Notes: a model not told the origin generated them from the letters alone. A stretch of 64,000 nt of DNA from Elizabethkingia bruuniana (GCF_002024805.1 NZ_CP014337.1:4369523-4433522), one strand, 5' to 3'. Shown: positions 53,275 through 62,963, counted from the stretch's first letter. Numbers and translations: made by a program.

Positions 53275-54651
53275 ATGAAAACACATCATCTTATATTACT
53301 TACTACTTTTCTTTTTGTCACTTTATTTTATAATGAAAATATGGGGCTTAACCTGGGTATTCTGGGAATTGTTTACGCAGTGCTTACACTTATCAATACT
53401 CCGCAACGCAACAAAACCCGTTTATTTTTTATACTGTTTAGTACAACGATACTCTCATCGGCTGCATTTGTATGGTACGGCGATTTTCCGTCCTTTCTGG
53501 CATTGATAAGTTCGTTGATTCTTCTCTCATTTCGGAGTAAAAGCAGAAAACTGAAAACTCTTTTTATATTACCGATCGTTGTTACCAACTGTTTTACATT
53601 TTTGTGTCGTTTTTTCAACTTTGATAAATGGCTTCCTGAAAGGAATTCATCTGGAACATGGCAAAAGTTATTAGCTATTATTCTAATCCCTGCATTTTTT
53701 GTTTTTATTTTCTTTGTGGTGTATACCTATGGAAGCGATCAGTTTGCAAATCTTTTTACTAATATCAGTTGGGATATCAATTTCTGGCAATTATTCTGTC
53801 TGAGTGTATTAGGGTTCTTTCTGGCCTTTAATTACTGGAATTTCGTAGTAGAAAGACTGATTTACAAGCAACATTCTGTTCTGGATAATGATTTTAATGA
53901 TGTGAAAAAGATTTTGAAACCTACCTATTCAGACCTGGGTCTGGATGCTGAGCGAATTAGTGGAGTCGTGACATTTCTTTTACTCAATATCCTGCTTGTT
54001 TTCTTTATTGCGAGTTATAATTACGAGCAGTTTTATGAGACTCCTAAAACACCAGTACAGCTTTCCGAAGAAACCCATGAAAGAGTAGGAGCTGTAATTC
54101 TCTCCATTATCATGGTGATACTTGTGATTATGTTTTATTTTAAATCAGCTTTCAATTTTGATCCAAAAGCCAAATTAATGCAGCTGTTGGCAAAAGTTTG
54201 GATTGTCCTGAACACTGTTTTATTGTTTTCGGCTATGATGAAGAATACCGAATATATTGTCAATTACGGACTCACTTATAAACGTCTTGGAGTTTATGCC
54301 TTTCTTATACTGGCTACGATAGGTTTGGTAGTAACATTCGTTAAGATACACAAGAAGAAAACCAATGCATTCCTTTTCAATACAATGTTCTGGTTTTTCT
54401 ATGCTATGGTTTTAGTGATCAGCTTTGTTAACTGGGGCGGTATTGTTACCCGCGAAAATATAAAACGTAAAGACTTTTCTGCTGAATATCACCAGGATTC
54501 TGTTAACTTTAATGATTGTTATTTATTAAAATATGCTGAGGACTCTCATAATAACTTACTGAGGTCTCACGTTTTAGATAAAGTAAATAAAGAACAAAAG
54601 AAAACCTTCCTTTCCAAGTTACTTTATTACGAAACCATTAATACCAAATAA
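53275..54651 (+). CDS. Polytopic membrane protein (DUF4153/DUF4173-like)
   Basis: 458 aa with about ten hydrophobic helices and a soluble C-terminal tail of about 60 aa (from about residue 395) containing NDCYLLKYAEDSHNNLLRSH. The tandem helices and the middle KPTYSDLGLDAERISGVVTF loop resemble the DUF4173/DUF4153 group of membrane proteins. Assignment is tentative and the function is unknown. It lies 11 bp after the COQ4-like gene. Confidence 0.6.
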   Translation: MKTHHLILLTTFLFVTLFYNENMGLNLGILGIVYAVLTLINTPQRNKTRLFFILFSTTILSSAAFVWYGDFPSFLALISSLILLSFRSKSRKLKTLFILPIVVTNCFTFLCRFFNFDKWLPERNSSGTWQKLLAIILIPAFFVFIFFVVYTYGSDQFANLFTNISWDINFWQLFCLSVLGFFLAFNYWNFVVERLIYKQHSVLDNDFNDVKKILKPTYSDLGLDAERISGVVTFLLLNILLVFFIASYNYEQFYETPKTPVQLSEETHERVGAVILSIIMVILVIMFYFKSAFNFDPKAKLMQLLAKVWIVLNTVLLFSAMMKNTEYIVNYGLTYKRLGVYAFLILATIGLVVTFVKIHKKKTNAFLFNTMFWFFYAMVLVISFVNWGGIVTRENIKRKDFSAEYHQDSVNFNDCYLLKYAEDSHNNLLRSHVLDKVNKEQKKTFLSKLLYYETINTK

Positions 54652-54652
54652 T

Positions 54653-55135
54653 ATGAAAAAGATAGTCGTTTCTTTCTTGCCTCTTATATTAATAATGGCG
54701 GCTTGTTCGAAGAGTCCTAATAAAATAACGATTCAGAAAAAAGATTCTTCTGCTGTGAGTATAAGTAAAATCGATACTATAAAACAGAATCATAATCAGG
54801 ATCGACAGGTGACCGGAAATACCATTATCCGTGAAGTAGATGCGCAAACATTTCCTGTATCATTTGAAGACGAGTTCACCAACGAAGATCAGAAACTGGT
54901 CATTCATTTGAAAAATGCGGGAAATATGAAGATTACCGGGAAGATAACTTCCGAATCCGGAAATCAGAATATCCGGTTCAATAATGTTGAACTCAATAAT
55001 CAAAGTATTGACGGACCTTTCGGGCAAGATATTGAATATAATCTAAACCAAAAAGGAGACTACAGTCTGGTCATAGGAAAAAGTATTATGGCTGATGGCA
55101 GTCAGAAAGGGAAATTCAGCGTACAGCTAAAATAA
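54653..55135 (+). CDS. Small lipoprotein, hypothetical
   Basis: 160 aa. Signal MKKIVVSFLPLILIMAACSK with lipobox MAAC and Cys18 as acylation site. The mature protein has Asn- and Lys-rich beta-strand-like sequence with no family match. It starts 1 bp after the preceding gene's stop, and the operon ends here in a strong terminator. Confidence 0.7.
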   Translation: MKKIVVSFLPLILIMAACSKSPNKITIQKKDSSAVSISKIDTIKQNHNQDRQVTGNTIIREVDAQTFPVSFEDEFTNEDQKLVIHLKNAGNMKITGKITSESGNQNIRFNNVELNNQSIDGPFGQDIEYNLNQKGDYSLVIGKSIMADGSQKGKFSVQLK

Positions 55136-55140
55136 AATAC

Positions 55141-55171
55141 AAAAATGACCAGGGAAACCTGGTCATTTTTT
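55141..55171 (+). terminator. Rho-independent terminator of the membrane-protein operon
   Basis: Perfect 13-bp stem AAAAATGACCAGG / CCTGGTCATTTTT with a GAAA tetraloop and T run. Confidence 0.93.
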
Positions 55172-55208
55172 ATGCTTTATATCCCTTTAAAACTTGAATT
55201 AATAAAGA

Positions 55209-55229
55209 CTTTTGTCTCTTTTGTGGTTA
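55209..55229 (-). repeat. Dispersed 21-bp repeat, copy 2
   Basis: Inverse copy of the element at 12788-12808 (reads CTTTTGTCTCTTTTGTGGTT on the plus strand). It again lies beyond a strong terminator, here next to the end of dtd. Confidence 0.6.
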
Positions 55230-55242
55230 AAAAAAACTGGGT

Positions 55243-55692
55243 TTATAGCTTTGTTTTCGAATCCATAACAATAGTTACAGGCCCATCGTTGGCCAAAGAA
55301 ACCTTCATGTCGGCACCAAAGATTCCACTCTCCGTTTTTAATCCGCTTTTGGCTACTTCTTCTTTAAAATATTCAAATAAAGGAATTGCTTTATCAGGTT
55401 TTGCGGCCTTGATAAAAGAAGGGCGATTTCCCTTTTTGTAATCAGCAATAAGAGTGAATTGACTAATGCACAACAGTTCTCCTTTTATGTCCAGAATAGA
55501 AAGGTTCAGTTTACCCTCTTCATCTCCGAAAACACGTAGATTTAGTATCTTTTGTACCAGCCAGTCTGCATCTTGTTTCTCATCATTTTCATCAATTCCG
55601 ATTAAAAGCATAAAACCTTTTCCGATTTTGCCAACAGATTGGTTTTCTACCACAACTTCAGACTCAGAAACTCTTTGAATAACTACTTTCAT
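55243..55692 (-). CDS. dtd: D-aminoacyl-tRNA deacylase
   Basis: 149 aa. MKVVIQRVSESEVVVENQSV is the usual N-terminus; the SQFTLIADYKKGNRPSF segment and C-terminal NDGPVTIVMDSK (Gly-cis-Pro motif GPVT) are the catalytic and recognition parts. It clears D-amino acids and glycine from mischarged tRNA. Length fits. Convergent with the upstream operon and divergent from greA. Confidence 0.94.
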   Translation of the reverse strand: MKVVIQRVSESEVVVENQSVGKIGKGFMLLIGIDENDEKQDADWLVQKILNLRVFGDEEGKLNLSILDIKGELLCISQFTLIADYKKGNRPSFIKAAKPDKAIPLFEYFKEEVAKSGLKTESGIFGADMKVSLANDGPVTIVMDSKTKL

Positions 55693-55845
55693 GGCATAAA
55701 TATAGAAAATATTAGTGTTTTTTCAGGTTTCGTTGTGAGGAGTTTAATTTTTTAAGAAAAAAAATTAAATGAACGTTTTTAATTAACTGATAATTAGTGT
55801 TTTGTAATTAAATGCTATATATTTCTTTTTATTGAAAATAAATTA

Positions 55846-55853
55846 TATATTTG
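55846..55853 (+). promoter_or_regulatory. -7 box of greA
   Basis: TATATTTG fits TAnnTTTG and is about 74 bp before the greA ATG. No TTTG lies at a proper distance upstream. The leader includes a small stem TATCCG...CGGATA at 55876-55895. Confidence 0.4.
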
Positions 55854-55926
55854 CTAAAATTAATCAAGACATTAGTATCCGGCAAAGGTCGGATATTTTA
55901 TTTATACTAACCTAAAATATTGTATT

Positions 55927-56397
55927 ATGAGTTATGTAACCAAAGAAGGTTTAGAAAAAATGAAGGCCGAACTAGAGCAGTTGGAAACCATTGAAAGACC
56001 TAAAATTACACAACAGATTGCAGAAGCTCGCGATAAAGGTGATTTATCTGAAAACGCAGAATACGATGCGGCTAAAGAAGCTCAAGGAATGCTGGAAATG
56101 AGAATTTCTAAGTTAAAAGATACTATTGCTACTTCAAAGGTAATTGACGAAAGTCAGTTAGATACTTCTAAAGTATCCATCCTGTGTACTGTAAAGCTTA
56201 AAAATAACGGAACTAATCAAACACAAACGTTTACTTTGGTACCGGATAATGAGAGTGATCTTAAGTCTGGTAGAATTTCTGTAAACACGCCTATTGCTAA
56301 AGGATTATTAGGTAAAGTTGTTGGTGAAACAGCAGAAATTACTTTACCAAACGGAAACAAATTGTCGTTTGAAGTATTAGATATTAGCTTAAACTAA
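55927..56397 (+). CDS. greA: Transcription elongation factor GreA
   Basis: 156 aa. The N-terminal coiled coil (residues 1-75) carries the acidic tip DKGDLSENAEYDAAKE, and the C-terminal FKBP-like domain starts about residue 80. It stimulates RNA polymerase to cleave backtracked RNA. It is followed 12 bp later by the HIT gene, so they are co-transcribed. Confidence 0.96.
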   Translation: MSYVTKEGLEKMKAELEQLETIERPKITQQIAEARDKGDLSENAEYDAAKEAQGMLEMRISKLKDTIATSKVIDESQLDTSKVSILCTVKLKNNGTNQTQTFTLVPDNESDLKSGRISVNTPIAKGLLGKVVGETAEITLPNGNKLSFEVLDISLN

Positions 56398-56409
56398 AAG
56401 ACAGAGATT

Positions 56410-56799
56410 ATGAGCAGCATTTTCACCAAAATTGTAAACGGAGAAATCCCTGCATACAAGATAATGGAGGATGAAAAGCATTTGGCTTTTCTGGATGTAA
56501 TGCCTTTAGTAGAAGGACATACATTAGTAATTCCTAAAAAAGAAGTTGATCTTATTTTTGATCTGGATTCAGAAGAATTTAAAGAGCTTTTTAGTTTTGC
56601 ACAAAAGGTAGCCAAAAAAGTTAGAGCTGCAATTCCTTGTAAGAGAGTAGGAGTGGCTGTTATAGGATTGGAAGTACCACATGCTCATATCCATTTAGTA
56701 CCGCTTCAGCATTTACATGATATCGATTTCTCCAGGGAGCGATTGAAATTATCACCTGAAGAATATCAAAAAATTCAAGAAAAAATTGCAAATGCTTAG
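56410..56799 (+). CDS. HIT-family nucleotide hydrolase
   Basis: 129 aa histidine-triad protein with IFTKIVNGEIPAYKIMED at the N-terminus and the HAHIHLVPL triad near residue 96-104. It hydrolyses nucleoside phosphoramidates or similar adducts. HinT-type by length and motif. The stop codon lies within the following terminator stem. Confidence 0.93.
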   Translation: MSSIFTKIVNGEIPAYKIMEDEKHLAFLDVMPLVEGHTLVIPKKEVDLIFDLDSEEFKELFSFAQKVAKKVRAAIPCKRVGVAVIGLEVPHAHIHLVPLQHLHDIDFSRERLKLSPEEYQKIQEKIANA

Positions 56800-56817
56800 A
56801 TTTTTCTAAGCATTTTT
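56790..56817 (+). terminator. Terminator overlapping the HIT stop codon
   Basis: AAATGCTTAG pairs over 10 bp with CTAAGCATTT around a 6-nt loop, followed by T-rich sequence. The TAG stop is in the left arm. Confidence 0.85.
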
Positions 56818-56843
56818 GCATCATAAAATCAAAATAAATTTAG

Positions 56844-58034
56844 ATGAATCCTAACCAATGTTCTTTTTGTGGAAGAAAAAGAGAGGAAGTTGAAATATTA
56901 GTGTCAGGTAATAGTGGTTATATCTGTAATAACTGTATAGAGCAAGCTCATGCAATGATTGCAGGTTCTGGAAAAAACTCACTTAGCCCTACAGATTATG
57001 ATATAGATGATCTGAAAAAACCAAGAGAAATCAAAGAATTTCTGGATGACTATGTTATAGGTCAGGATCAGGCAAAGAAACAATTATCCATTGCAGTATA
57101 CAATCATTATAAAAGATTGATGCATGCCGGAAATGCTGACAGAGAGGTAGAATTGGAGAAGTCTAATATACTGATGGTTGGTGAAACCGGAACTGGTAAA
57201 ACCTTGTTAGCAAAGACAATTGCAAAAGAGCTTAATGTACCTTTTTGTATTGTAGATGCTACAATTCTTACAGAAGCAGGTTATGTAGGAGAAGATGTGG
57301 AAAGTATTCTTTCCAGACTTTTAATGGTGGCCGACTATGATGTGGAAAGGGCCGAGAGAGGAATTGTTTTTGTTGATGAAATAGACAAAATTGCAAGAAA
57401 ATCCGATAATCCTAGTATTACAAGAGATGTTTCCGGAGAAGGTGTTCAGCAGGGATTGTTGAAGCTTCTGGAGGGTAGTATTGTAAATGTACCACCACAA
57501 GGAGGAAGAAAACACCCGGATCAGAAGTATATTCAAGTAAATACGCAAAATATCCTGTTTATCGCAGGTGGTGCTTTTGATGGTATTAAAGAAATCATTG
57601 AAAGGCGAATGAACAAACAGGCAATTGGTTTTAGCAGTGAAAAGCTAAACAAAAAGGATGATGAAGAATATATCCTGGAAAATATTAACGCTATTGACCT
57701 TAGAAGCTTTGGACTAATTCCTGAACTTTTAGGTCGTTTCCCTATCATTACTCACCTGGATAAGCTGACAAAAGATACGATGATCCGTATTATGAAAGAG
57801 CCTAAAAATTCGATTGTTAATCAGTTTATAGAGTTATTCAGAATGGATAATGTTAAGCTTGAATTTACAGACGAAGCTATCGAAGCTATTGTAGAAGCTA
57901 CAATGGAAAAAGGATTAGGTGCCAGAGGTTTGAGAGGGACTACAGAAAAGGTTCTGGAAGATTATATGTACAATATTGACCAGACTTCTGAAGTTATCCT
58001 TACAAAAGAAGATATTGAAGGTAAACTGAAGTAA
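56844..58034 (+). CDS. clpX: ClpXP protease ATPase subunit ClpX
   Basis: 396 aa. N-terminal zinc-binding domain with Cys6, Cys9, Cys28 and Cys31, then one AAA+ module: Walker A GETGTGKT, Walker B IVFVDEID, pore loop GYVGEDVES and RKSDNPSITRDVSGEGVQQ, sensor segments and the IGF-type loop near NKQAIGFSSE that docks ClpP. It unfolds tagged proteins for ClpP. clpP is not in the window. Confidence 0.97.
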   Translation: MNPNQCSFCGRKREEVEILVSGNSGYICNNCIEQAHAMIAGSGKNSLSPTDYDIDDLKKPREIKEFLDDYVIGQDQAKKQLSIAVYNHYKRLMHAGNADREVELEKSNILMVGETGTGKTLLAKTIAKELNVPFCIVDATILTEAGYVGEDVESILSRLLMVADYDVERAERGIVFVDEIDKIARKSDNPSITRDVSGEGVQQGLLKLLEGSIVNVPPQGGRKHPDQKYIQVNTQNILFIAGGAFDGIKEIIERRMNKQAIGFSSEKLNKKDDEEYILENINAIDLRSFGLIPELLGRFPIITHLDKLTKDTMIRIMKEPKNSIVNQFIELFRMDNVKLEFTDEAIEAIVEATMEKGLGARGLRGTTEKVLEDYMYNIDQTSEVILTKEDIEGKLK

Positions 58035-58065
58035 GTTATATCTGAAAAAAAACTTAATACGTTTT

Positions 58066-58093
58066 AAAACCTACAGAAATGTAGGTTTTTTTT
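58066..58093 (+). terminator. Terminator after clpX
   Basis: AAAACCTACA / TGTAGGTTTT with a GAAA tetraloop and a T run. Confidence 0.9.
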
Positions 58094-58106
58094 ATAACTT
58101 TAGGTC

Positions 58107-59387
58107 ATGAAAAAGAATTTCTTAACGATAGCACTATTAGGGCTTTTTTCAATGACATCAGCTCAGTTTACTGTTCAGGTGGGAGTCCCTTCAGATTTTA
58201 AAGCAGATAACGCATTTCTATACTCTTATAACGGTTCCAAAGAGGTTATAGCAGCTAGCGGAACAAAATCTGCTAACGGATGGAATTTTAAGGTAGATAC
58301 ACCATATTCTGGTCTAATGAAGGTTTACTTTCCGGATGCTAATACAGCCTTTATGCTAATTTCCGAAAACGGGAATGTTTCTGCAAAGACAGCATTGACA
58401 AATAATAAAATTTCGAATGTGGAATTTTCCGATAATGCGAATAAACTATTTGCAGATTATCAGGGAATAGCAAAAAAGAAAGAACAGATTCTTCCGGTAC
58501 TGCTTCAGATGCAAAATTTCTATGAGCCAAATTCAGAGTTTGGAATGGCTATGAAAAAAGAGATATCCAAACTTTCTGCATACAAAGACGGAGATATGGG
58601 ACAGTATCCTTTTTTAAAGTACTATACTCAAAATCTCCAGAAATATGTGGACGGAAATCAAGCATTGAAACAGGAAGATTATATAAAGTTTATCAACAAT
58701 TCTCCTGAATATCTTGAATCTTCAGCACAAATCAGACAGGTACTTTATAATTACCTTTCATATTCCAAGAAGGAAACTATTAATAATGATGTTGCAAAGC
58801 TGTTAAAAACTGTAGATGTTGAATCTCCAAGAGGACAGATGGTATTGTCTGAACTTATTGATTTCTTCGACATCTATGGAATGGAGGAACTAAAGAATAA
58901 ATATCTTACAGAGGCTAAAGCATTAAAATGTACGATTTCAGACCGTTTAACAGCTACTATTAAGTCCAATGAGAATGTAATGCTGGGCAAAGTAATGCCG
59001 GATTACAAATTCACTAATCCTTTAAATACTACAGCGAAGTCTATACATGATGTAAAAGCTAAGAAAAAGCTTATCCTTTTCTGGTCTTCTACATGTTCTC
59101 ACTGCGAAGCTGAATTACCTAAAATTATCGAAAATTATAAAGCATTACAGGCAAATGGAGTTCAGGTTATCGGATTATCTTTAGATTCTGATCCAACTTC
59201 TTATAATAACAGGGTAAAATCTCTTCCTTGGATTAATGATAGTGAGCTGAAAGGCTGGAGTAGCAGTGTATCAGAGCTTTACAATGTTCATGCAACGCCA
59301 ACATATTTCCTTTTGGATGCAGGAAATAAAATTATCGCCAAACCAAACAACTTTTCTGAAGCTTTATCTTTAATAAAAGTGAAATAA
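58107..59387 (+). CDS. Exported TlpA-like thioredoxin-fold protein
   Basis: 426 aa with signal peptide MKKNFLTIALLGLFSMTSA. The C-terminal domain (about 295-426) is a TlpA/ResA-type thioredoxin with redox pair Cys330-Ser-His-Cys333 (STCSHCEAEL) and cis-Pro in HATPTYFLL. The N-terminal 280 residues are a beta-rich plus helical region of the type often fused to TlpA in Bacteroidetes (DUF4369-like). Likely a periplasmic reductase; partner unknown. Confidence 0.88.
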   Translation: MKKNFLTIALLGLFSMTSAQFTVQVGVPSDFKADNAFLYSYNGSKEVIAASGTKSANGWNFKVDTPYSGLMKVYFPDANTAFMLISENGNVSAKTALTNNKISNVEFSDNANKLFADYQGIAKKKEQILPVLLQMQNFYEPNSEFGMAMKKEISKLSAYKDGDMGQYPFLKYYTQNLQKYVDGNQALKQEDYIKFINNSPEYLESSAQIRQVLYNYLSYSKKETINNDVAKLLKTVDVESPRGQMVLSELIDFFDIYGMEELKNKYLTEAKALKCTISDRLTATIKSNENVMLGKVMPDYKFTNPLNTTAKSIHDVKAKKKLILFWSSTCSHCEAELPKIIENYKALQANGVQVIGLSLDSDPTSYNNRVKSLPWINDSELKGWSSSVSELYNVHATPTYFLLDAGNKIIAKPNNFSEALSLIKVK

Positions 59388-59389
59388 AT

Positions 59390-59420
59390 TTTGGTGAGTT
59401 GTAAATATTTTCTATATTTG
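59390..59420 (+). promoter_or_regulatory. Promoter of the tRNA operon
   Basis: TTTG (59390-59393), exactly 19 bp and TATATTTG (59413-59420): a full-consensus Bacteroidetes promoter, 12 bp before the first tRNA. Confidence 0.8.
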
Positions 59421-59432
59421 CACCACCAAAAC

Positions 59433-59506
59433 GGCGAGGTAGCTCAGGTGGTTAGAGCGTTGGATTCATAACCCAAAGGTCACGGGTTCAAGTCCCGTCT
59501 TCGCTA
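59433..59506 (+). tRNA. tRNA-Met (CAT), elongator-type
   Basis: Cloverleaf of 74 nt with acceptor GGCGAGG / CTTCGCT (two wobble pairs), D-arm GCTC...GAGC, anticodon loop TTCATAA and T-arm ACGGG-TTCAAGT-CCCGT. CCA is not encoded; position 73 is A. The T-loop and D-arm are normal, and the anticodon stem lacks the GGG/CCC triplets of initiators. Elongator Met or a tRNA-Ile2 precursor (CAT) are both possible. Confidence 0.9.
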
Positions 59507-59534
59507 CAAAGTCTTCGGAAGACAAAAGATACAT

Positions 59535-59607
<73 letters not shown>

Positions 59608-59614
59608 CTAAAAG

Positions 59615-59646
59615 GAGAATCAGAATTATCTGATTCTCTTTTTTTA
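59615..59646 (+). terminator. Terminator of the tRNA-Met operon
   Basis: GAGAATCAG / CTGATTCTC stem with 6-nt loop and a long T run. Confidence 0.9.
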
Positions 59647-59993
59647 TGCCCAAAAAGTAGATCTATTTGCTATTATGGGTACCTTATAGATATAAACATA
59701 CCTATATAGCCGTCTAATCGATTTTATTTATGGGTTTTATAGGAATAAAAATGTTTTTTTATTTTAAAGTTTTCAGGGAAAAGCTGTAGAGGTTGAATAC
59801 TAAGCTTTTATAAAGATTATCAAAAAAGTCAGGTAACGATTTGGTAACGGTGCTTACTGCTTTGCTTTTCAACGTACTTCCGTTAGCTCAAGGCAAATAT
59901 ACAAAAATAGAAGGATAGGAAAATTAAAACCTATCCTTTATTTATCACTCTTAAATATTTTTGATTCTTATTAATAGCTACTAGAATAAAACA
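59647..59993. other. Intergenic region between the tRNA operon and hsdR
   Basis: About 350 bp with no credible gene. It includes two GGTAACG units (AGGTAACGATTTGGTAACGG, about 59832-59851) that could be recombinase-binding repeats, and the hairpin at 59911-59938. This is where any left end of an integrated element next to the tRNA should lie; no partial tRNA copy was seen. Confidence 0.4.
59911..59938. terminator. Hairpin downstream of hsdR
   Basis: AAGGATAGG (59911-59919) and CCTATCCTT (59930-59938) form a 9-bp stem with a 10-nt loop. Flanks are T-rich on both strands, so it can terminate the hsdR transcript. Confidence 0.7.
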
Positions 59994-62873
59994 TTAATTT
60001 CCTGATATTCCATTAACAAAAGTATCTACGAAACCTATGATTTTATTTAGAATACGATCTCCGATTTCCTTAGATTTTAATACACTTGGTCTTCCTTCTT
60101 TCCGTAAATCTAAAATTTCTTTTCGCAAAGGTTCACGTTCTGTAAACAAATAATTCTCTATAAGTCTTTCTGTTTTTTCTTCGGAAAGATTTTCTGTATT
60201 GACTAATTCCTGAAGTGCCTTTTCTTGCTCTACAGTCCAGAATTTTTCAAACTCCTCAGGAATGGTATCCGTATCTTCAATATGTGGTAAACTTTCCTGA
60301 ATAAATTTTTCAATTAATTCCCTTTTGCTTCTTAATGATACTTCGGTGTTCAGTAAATTGAATATGTCTTTTTCAATACTTTCTTTGTCTTTTGCACTAT
60401 GTTTCGACTTAAATTTAATCAATAACTGGAGTATGTAAGTTACATTGATTGTATCACGCCTAATCAATTCCAATTCAAAATCTATATCATTAAGAATAGA
60501 CGCTTTTTTAGACGGGTCAGTAGGATCAAGTCTTTCCTTTAAATCCAAATATTTACTGGTATAATCTGCAAAAAGCTGTTCTTCCATCTGTAAATCATCC
60601 CAAGTAAATTCTGTATAATGACTCATTTTCTTGTGCAAACGCATCATGGCGCGGAAAGCCAAAATAAATTGTAGCTGATCTTCTTCCGAATATAAGCCAT
60701 CAACAGACACTATTTCTGGAACAATTTCTAATAATTTCTGCGTGGCTTCGTTGAACTTTTCTACATACACTTCGTAGGGTTCAACTATGATTTCGTCAAT
60801 TGCTTCTTTATTGCTGAATAAAGCGATCGCTTCGTCTGTCTTGTCTTTAAGGTTTCGGAAACATACAATATTTCCCTGTGTTTTATTCTTATCCAGGATA
60901 CGATTGGTACGGCTAAAAGCTTGTATCAATCCATGATATTTCAGATTTTTATCAACGTATAAGGTATTTAAGTTCTTGCTATCGAATCCTGTCAAAAACA
61001 TATTGGCGACTAACAGAATATCTGTTTCTGGCTTAGGATGTTTTGATTTTTTAGCTACGGCATTGTAATAGTTGTAAAATCCTTCCGTGTCTTTGATGCT
61101 GTGCTTTTCACCAAATAGTTCGTTAAAATCCGCTACATAAGTTTCCAACAGTTCCCTGCGATGGGGTACATAACGACTTTCGTATTCCACCTCCGGCTCT
61201 GCGACCATATTTAGCGGGGCATATACTTGCTCTTTCATCTCCTCTTCGTTCTGAGCAAAGCTAAAAATAGTCGCTATTTTTAAATCGTGTTGTCCCTCTT
61301 GTTTTTTACGTTTAAAGATTTCATAGTATTGAATGACCGAATCAATGTCCTGTACACACATCATGGCACAAAATTTCCTGTTTTGCGTTTTCTGATCGTG
61401 GTATTGAATGATGTAATCGACAATGGCTTCCTTTCGTTCAGGAGCCTCAAAAACTTCAGTTTCATTGATTTCCTCTACTTTTAAATCAATGATATGTTCT
61501 TTCTGTTTGAAAGTCTGAATGTATTCTACAGAAAACTTCAGTACATTCTCATCACGTATGGCATCTGTAATTACATATTTATGTAGACATTTCCCAAACA
61601 AGCTTGCGGTTGTTTTTTCTCCATCTGCATTCTCTGCCAAGATAGGTGTACCTGTGAAGCCAAATAGTTGAATATTGGTAAAATAATTGACGATATTTTT
61701 ATGGGTATCACCAAATTGCGAACGATGGCATTCGTCAAAGATAAAAACCATCCTTTCGTTCTGAATGGATTTCATTTTTGATAAGTTTCTTCCTGAAATC
61801 GCATTATTCAGCTTTTGAATGGTCGTAACGATAATGCGAACATTCGGGTCGTTTAATTTGCGAATAAGGTCATCCGTATTCGTTGCAGAACTTACGGATC
61901 CTTTACTGAACTTATCATACTCTTGATTGGTTTGATAGTCTAAATCTTTTCTATCTACCACAAAAACCACTTTTTTGATAGCTGGAATTTTAGATAGAAT
62001 TTGACTGGCTTTAAAGCTCGTTAAAGTTTTTCCACTTCCAGTTGTATGCCAGATGTAGCCATTTTTTTCGATGTTATAGCCATTCAGAATTTCGTTTTCT
62101 TTTACCTTTTTGATAATACTTTCTACCGCATAATACTGATATGGACGAAGTACCATCAGACGTTTATCAGTTTCATTCAGAACGATATATTTACAGATCA
62201 TTTTACTGATATGACAAGGTTCTAAAAAAGAATCGGTAAAGCCGTTTAAAATATTATTTAATGGATTATTTTGTTCGTCTGTCCAATGAAAAGTTTGAAG
62301 ATATTCCTGTTTATGTGTTCCAAAATTGCTGAAATATTTGGTATTTACACCATTGCTAATAATGAATAACTGTACAAAATGAAACAAACCCTTTCCTGCA
62401 CCAAAGCTATGTTTTTGATAGCGGTTGATTTGGTTGAATGCTTCTTTCATTTCCAAACCTCTTCGTTTCAGCTCGATTTGTACCAAAGGCAAACCATTCA
62501 CCAGTAAGGTAACATCATAGCGGTTTTCATATTTCCCCTCCTGCGTGATTTGATTAGTTACCTGATATTCGTTCTGACACCAATGTTCTACATTGAGAAA
62601 TTCAAAATAGAGGTTATCACCATTATCCCGAATAATATGATGTTTCTTTTCACGCAATATCTTGGCTTTTTCAAATACAGAACCTTTGTTGAGTATGTTC
62701 AACACTTTTTCAAATTCACTATCGCTAAATTGTATATGATTGTGCTTTTCTAATTGTGTTTTCAGGTTTGCCAGTAAAGCTTTTTCATCAGCAATAAAAG
62801 CGTATTTATATCCCAATTTTTGTAATTGGGCAACGAGTTGCTCTTCTAAAATTTGTTCGGACTGTTTGCTCAA
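59994..62873 (-). CDS. hsdR: Type I restriction enzyme subunit R
   Basis: 959 aa. The N-terminal nuclease domain has Asp120 and Glu134-x-Lys136 (RYDVTLLVNG and VQIELKRR, the PD-(D/E)xK type). The motor follows: Walker A HTTGSGKTL (residues 276-284), DECH box at 380-383 (FIFDECHRSQFG), FTGTPI motif III and QAFSRTNRILD motif VI. A C-terminal helical part is expected to bind HsdM/HsdS. HsdR translocates and cuts unmethylated DNA. hsdM and hsdS are not in the window and should lie to the right. Confidence 0.95.
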   Translation of the reverse strand: MSKQSEQILEEQLVAQLQKLGYKYAFIADEKALLANLKTQLEKHNHIQFSDSEFEKVLNILNKGSVFEKAKILREKKHHIIRDNGDNLYFEFLNVEHWCQNEYQVTNQITQEGKYENRYDVTLLVNGLPLVQIELKRRGLEMKEAFNQINRYQKHSFGAGKGLFHFVQLFIISNGVNTKYFSNFGTHKQEYLQTFHWTDEQNNPLNNILNGFTDSFLEPCHISKMICKYIVLNETDKRLMVLRPYQYYAVESIIKKVKENEILNGYNIEKNGYIWHTTGSGKTLTSFKASQILSKIPAIKKVVFVVDRKDLDYQTNQEYDKFSKGSVSSATNTDDLIRKLNDPNVRIIVTTIQKLNNAISGRNLSKMKSIQNERMVFIFDECHRSQFGDTHKNIVNYFTNIQLFGFTGTPILAENADGEKTTASLFGKCLHKYVITDAIRDENVLKFSVEYIQTFKQKEHIIDLKVEEINETEVFEAPERKEAIVDYIIQYHDQKTQNRKFCAMMCVQDIDSVIQYYEIFKRKKQEGQHDLKIATIFSFAQNEEEMKEQVYAPLNMVAEPEVEYESRYVPHRRELLETYVADFNELFGEKHSIKDTEGFYNYYNAVAKKSKHPKPETDILLVANMFLTGFDSKNLNTLYVDKNLKYHGLIQAFSRTNRILDKNKTQGNIVCFRNLKDKTDEAIALFSNKEAIDEIIVEPYEVYVEKFNEATQKLLEIVPEIVSVDGLYSEEDQLQFILAFRAMMRLHKKMSHYTEFTWDDLQMEEQLFADYTSKYLDLKERLDPTDPSKKASILNDIDFELELIRRDTINVTYILQLLIKFKSKHSAKDKESIEKDIFNLLNTEVSLRSKRELIEKFIQESLPHIEDTDTIPEEFEKFWTVEQEKALQELVNTENLSEEKTERLIENYLFTEREPLRKEILDLRKEGRPSVLKSKEIGDRILNKIIGFVDTFVNGISGN

Positions 62874-62963
62874 AATAATTATGAATTAGGAGTTTATCTT
62901 GTTCTTTTCATCTATGTACAAATTTAACAAAATAAAATGTTCTCCTAATCCATAATCTAAAAC

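Noticed and set aside
55876..55895. TATCCG...CGGATA stem in the greA leader as a riboswitch
   Set aside because: Only a 6-bp stem with an 8-nt loop; no riboswitch consensus, and too little for a claim.
59608..59993. attL of an island in the tRNA-fMet 3' end
   Set aside because: No partial copy of the tRNA 3' end was seen inside the window and the right end is out of view.
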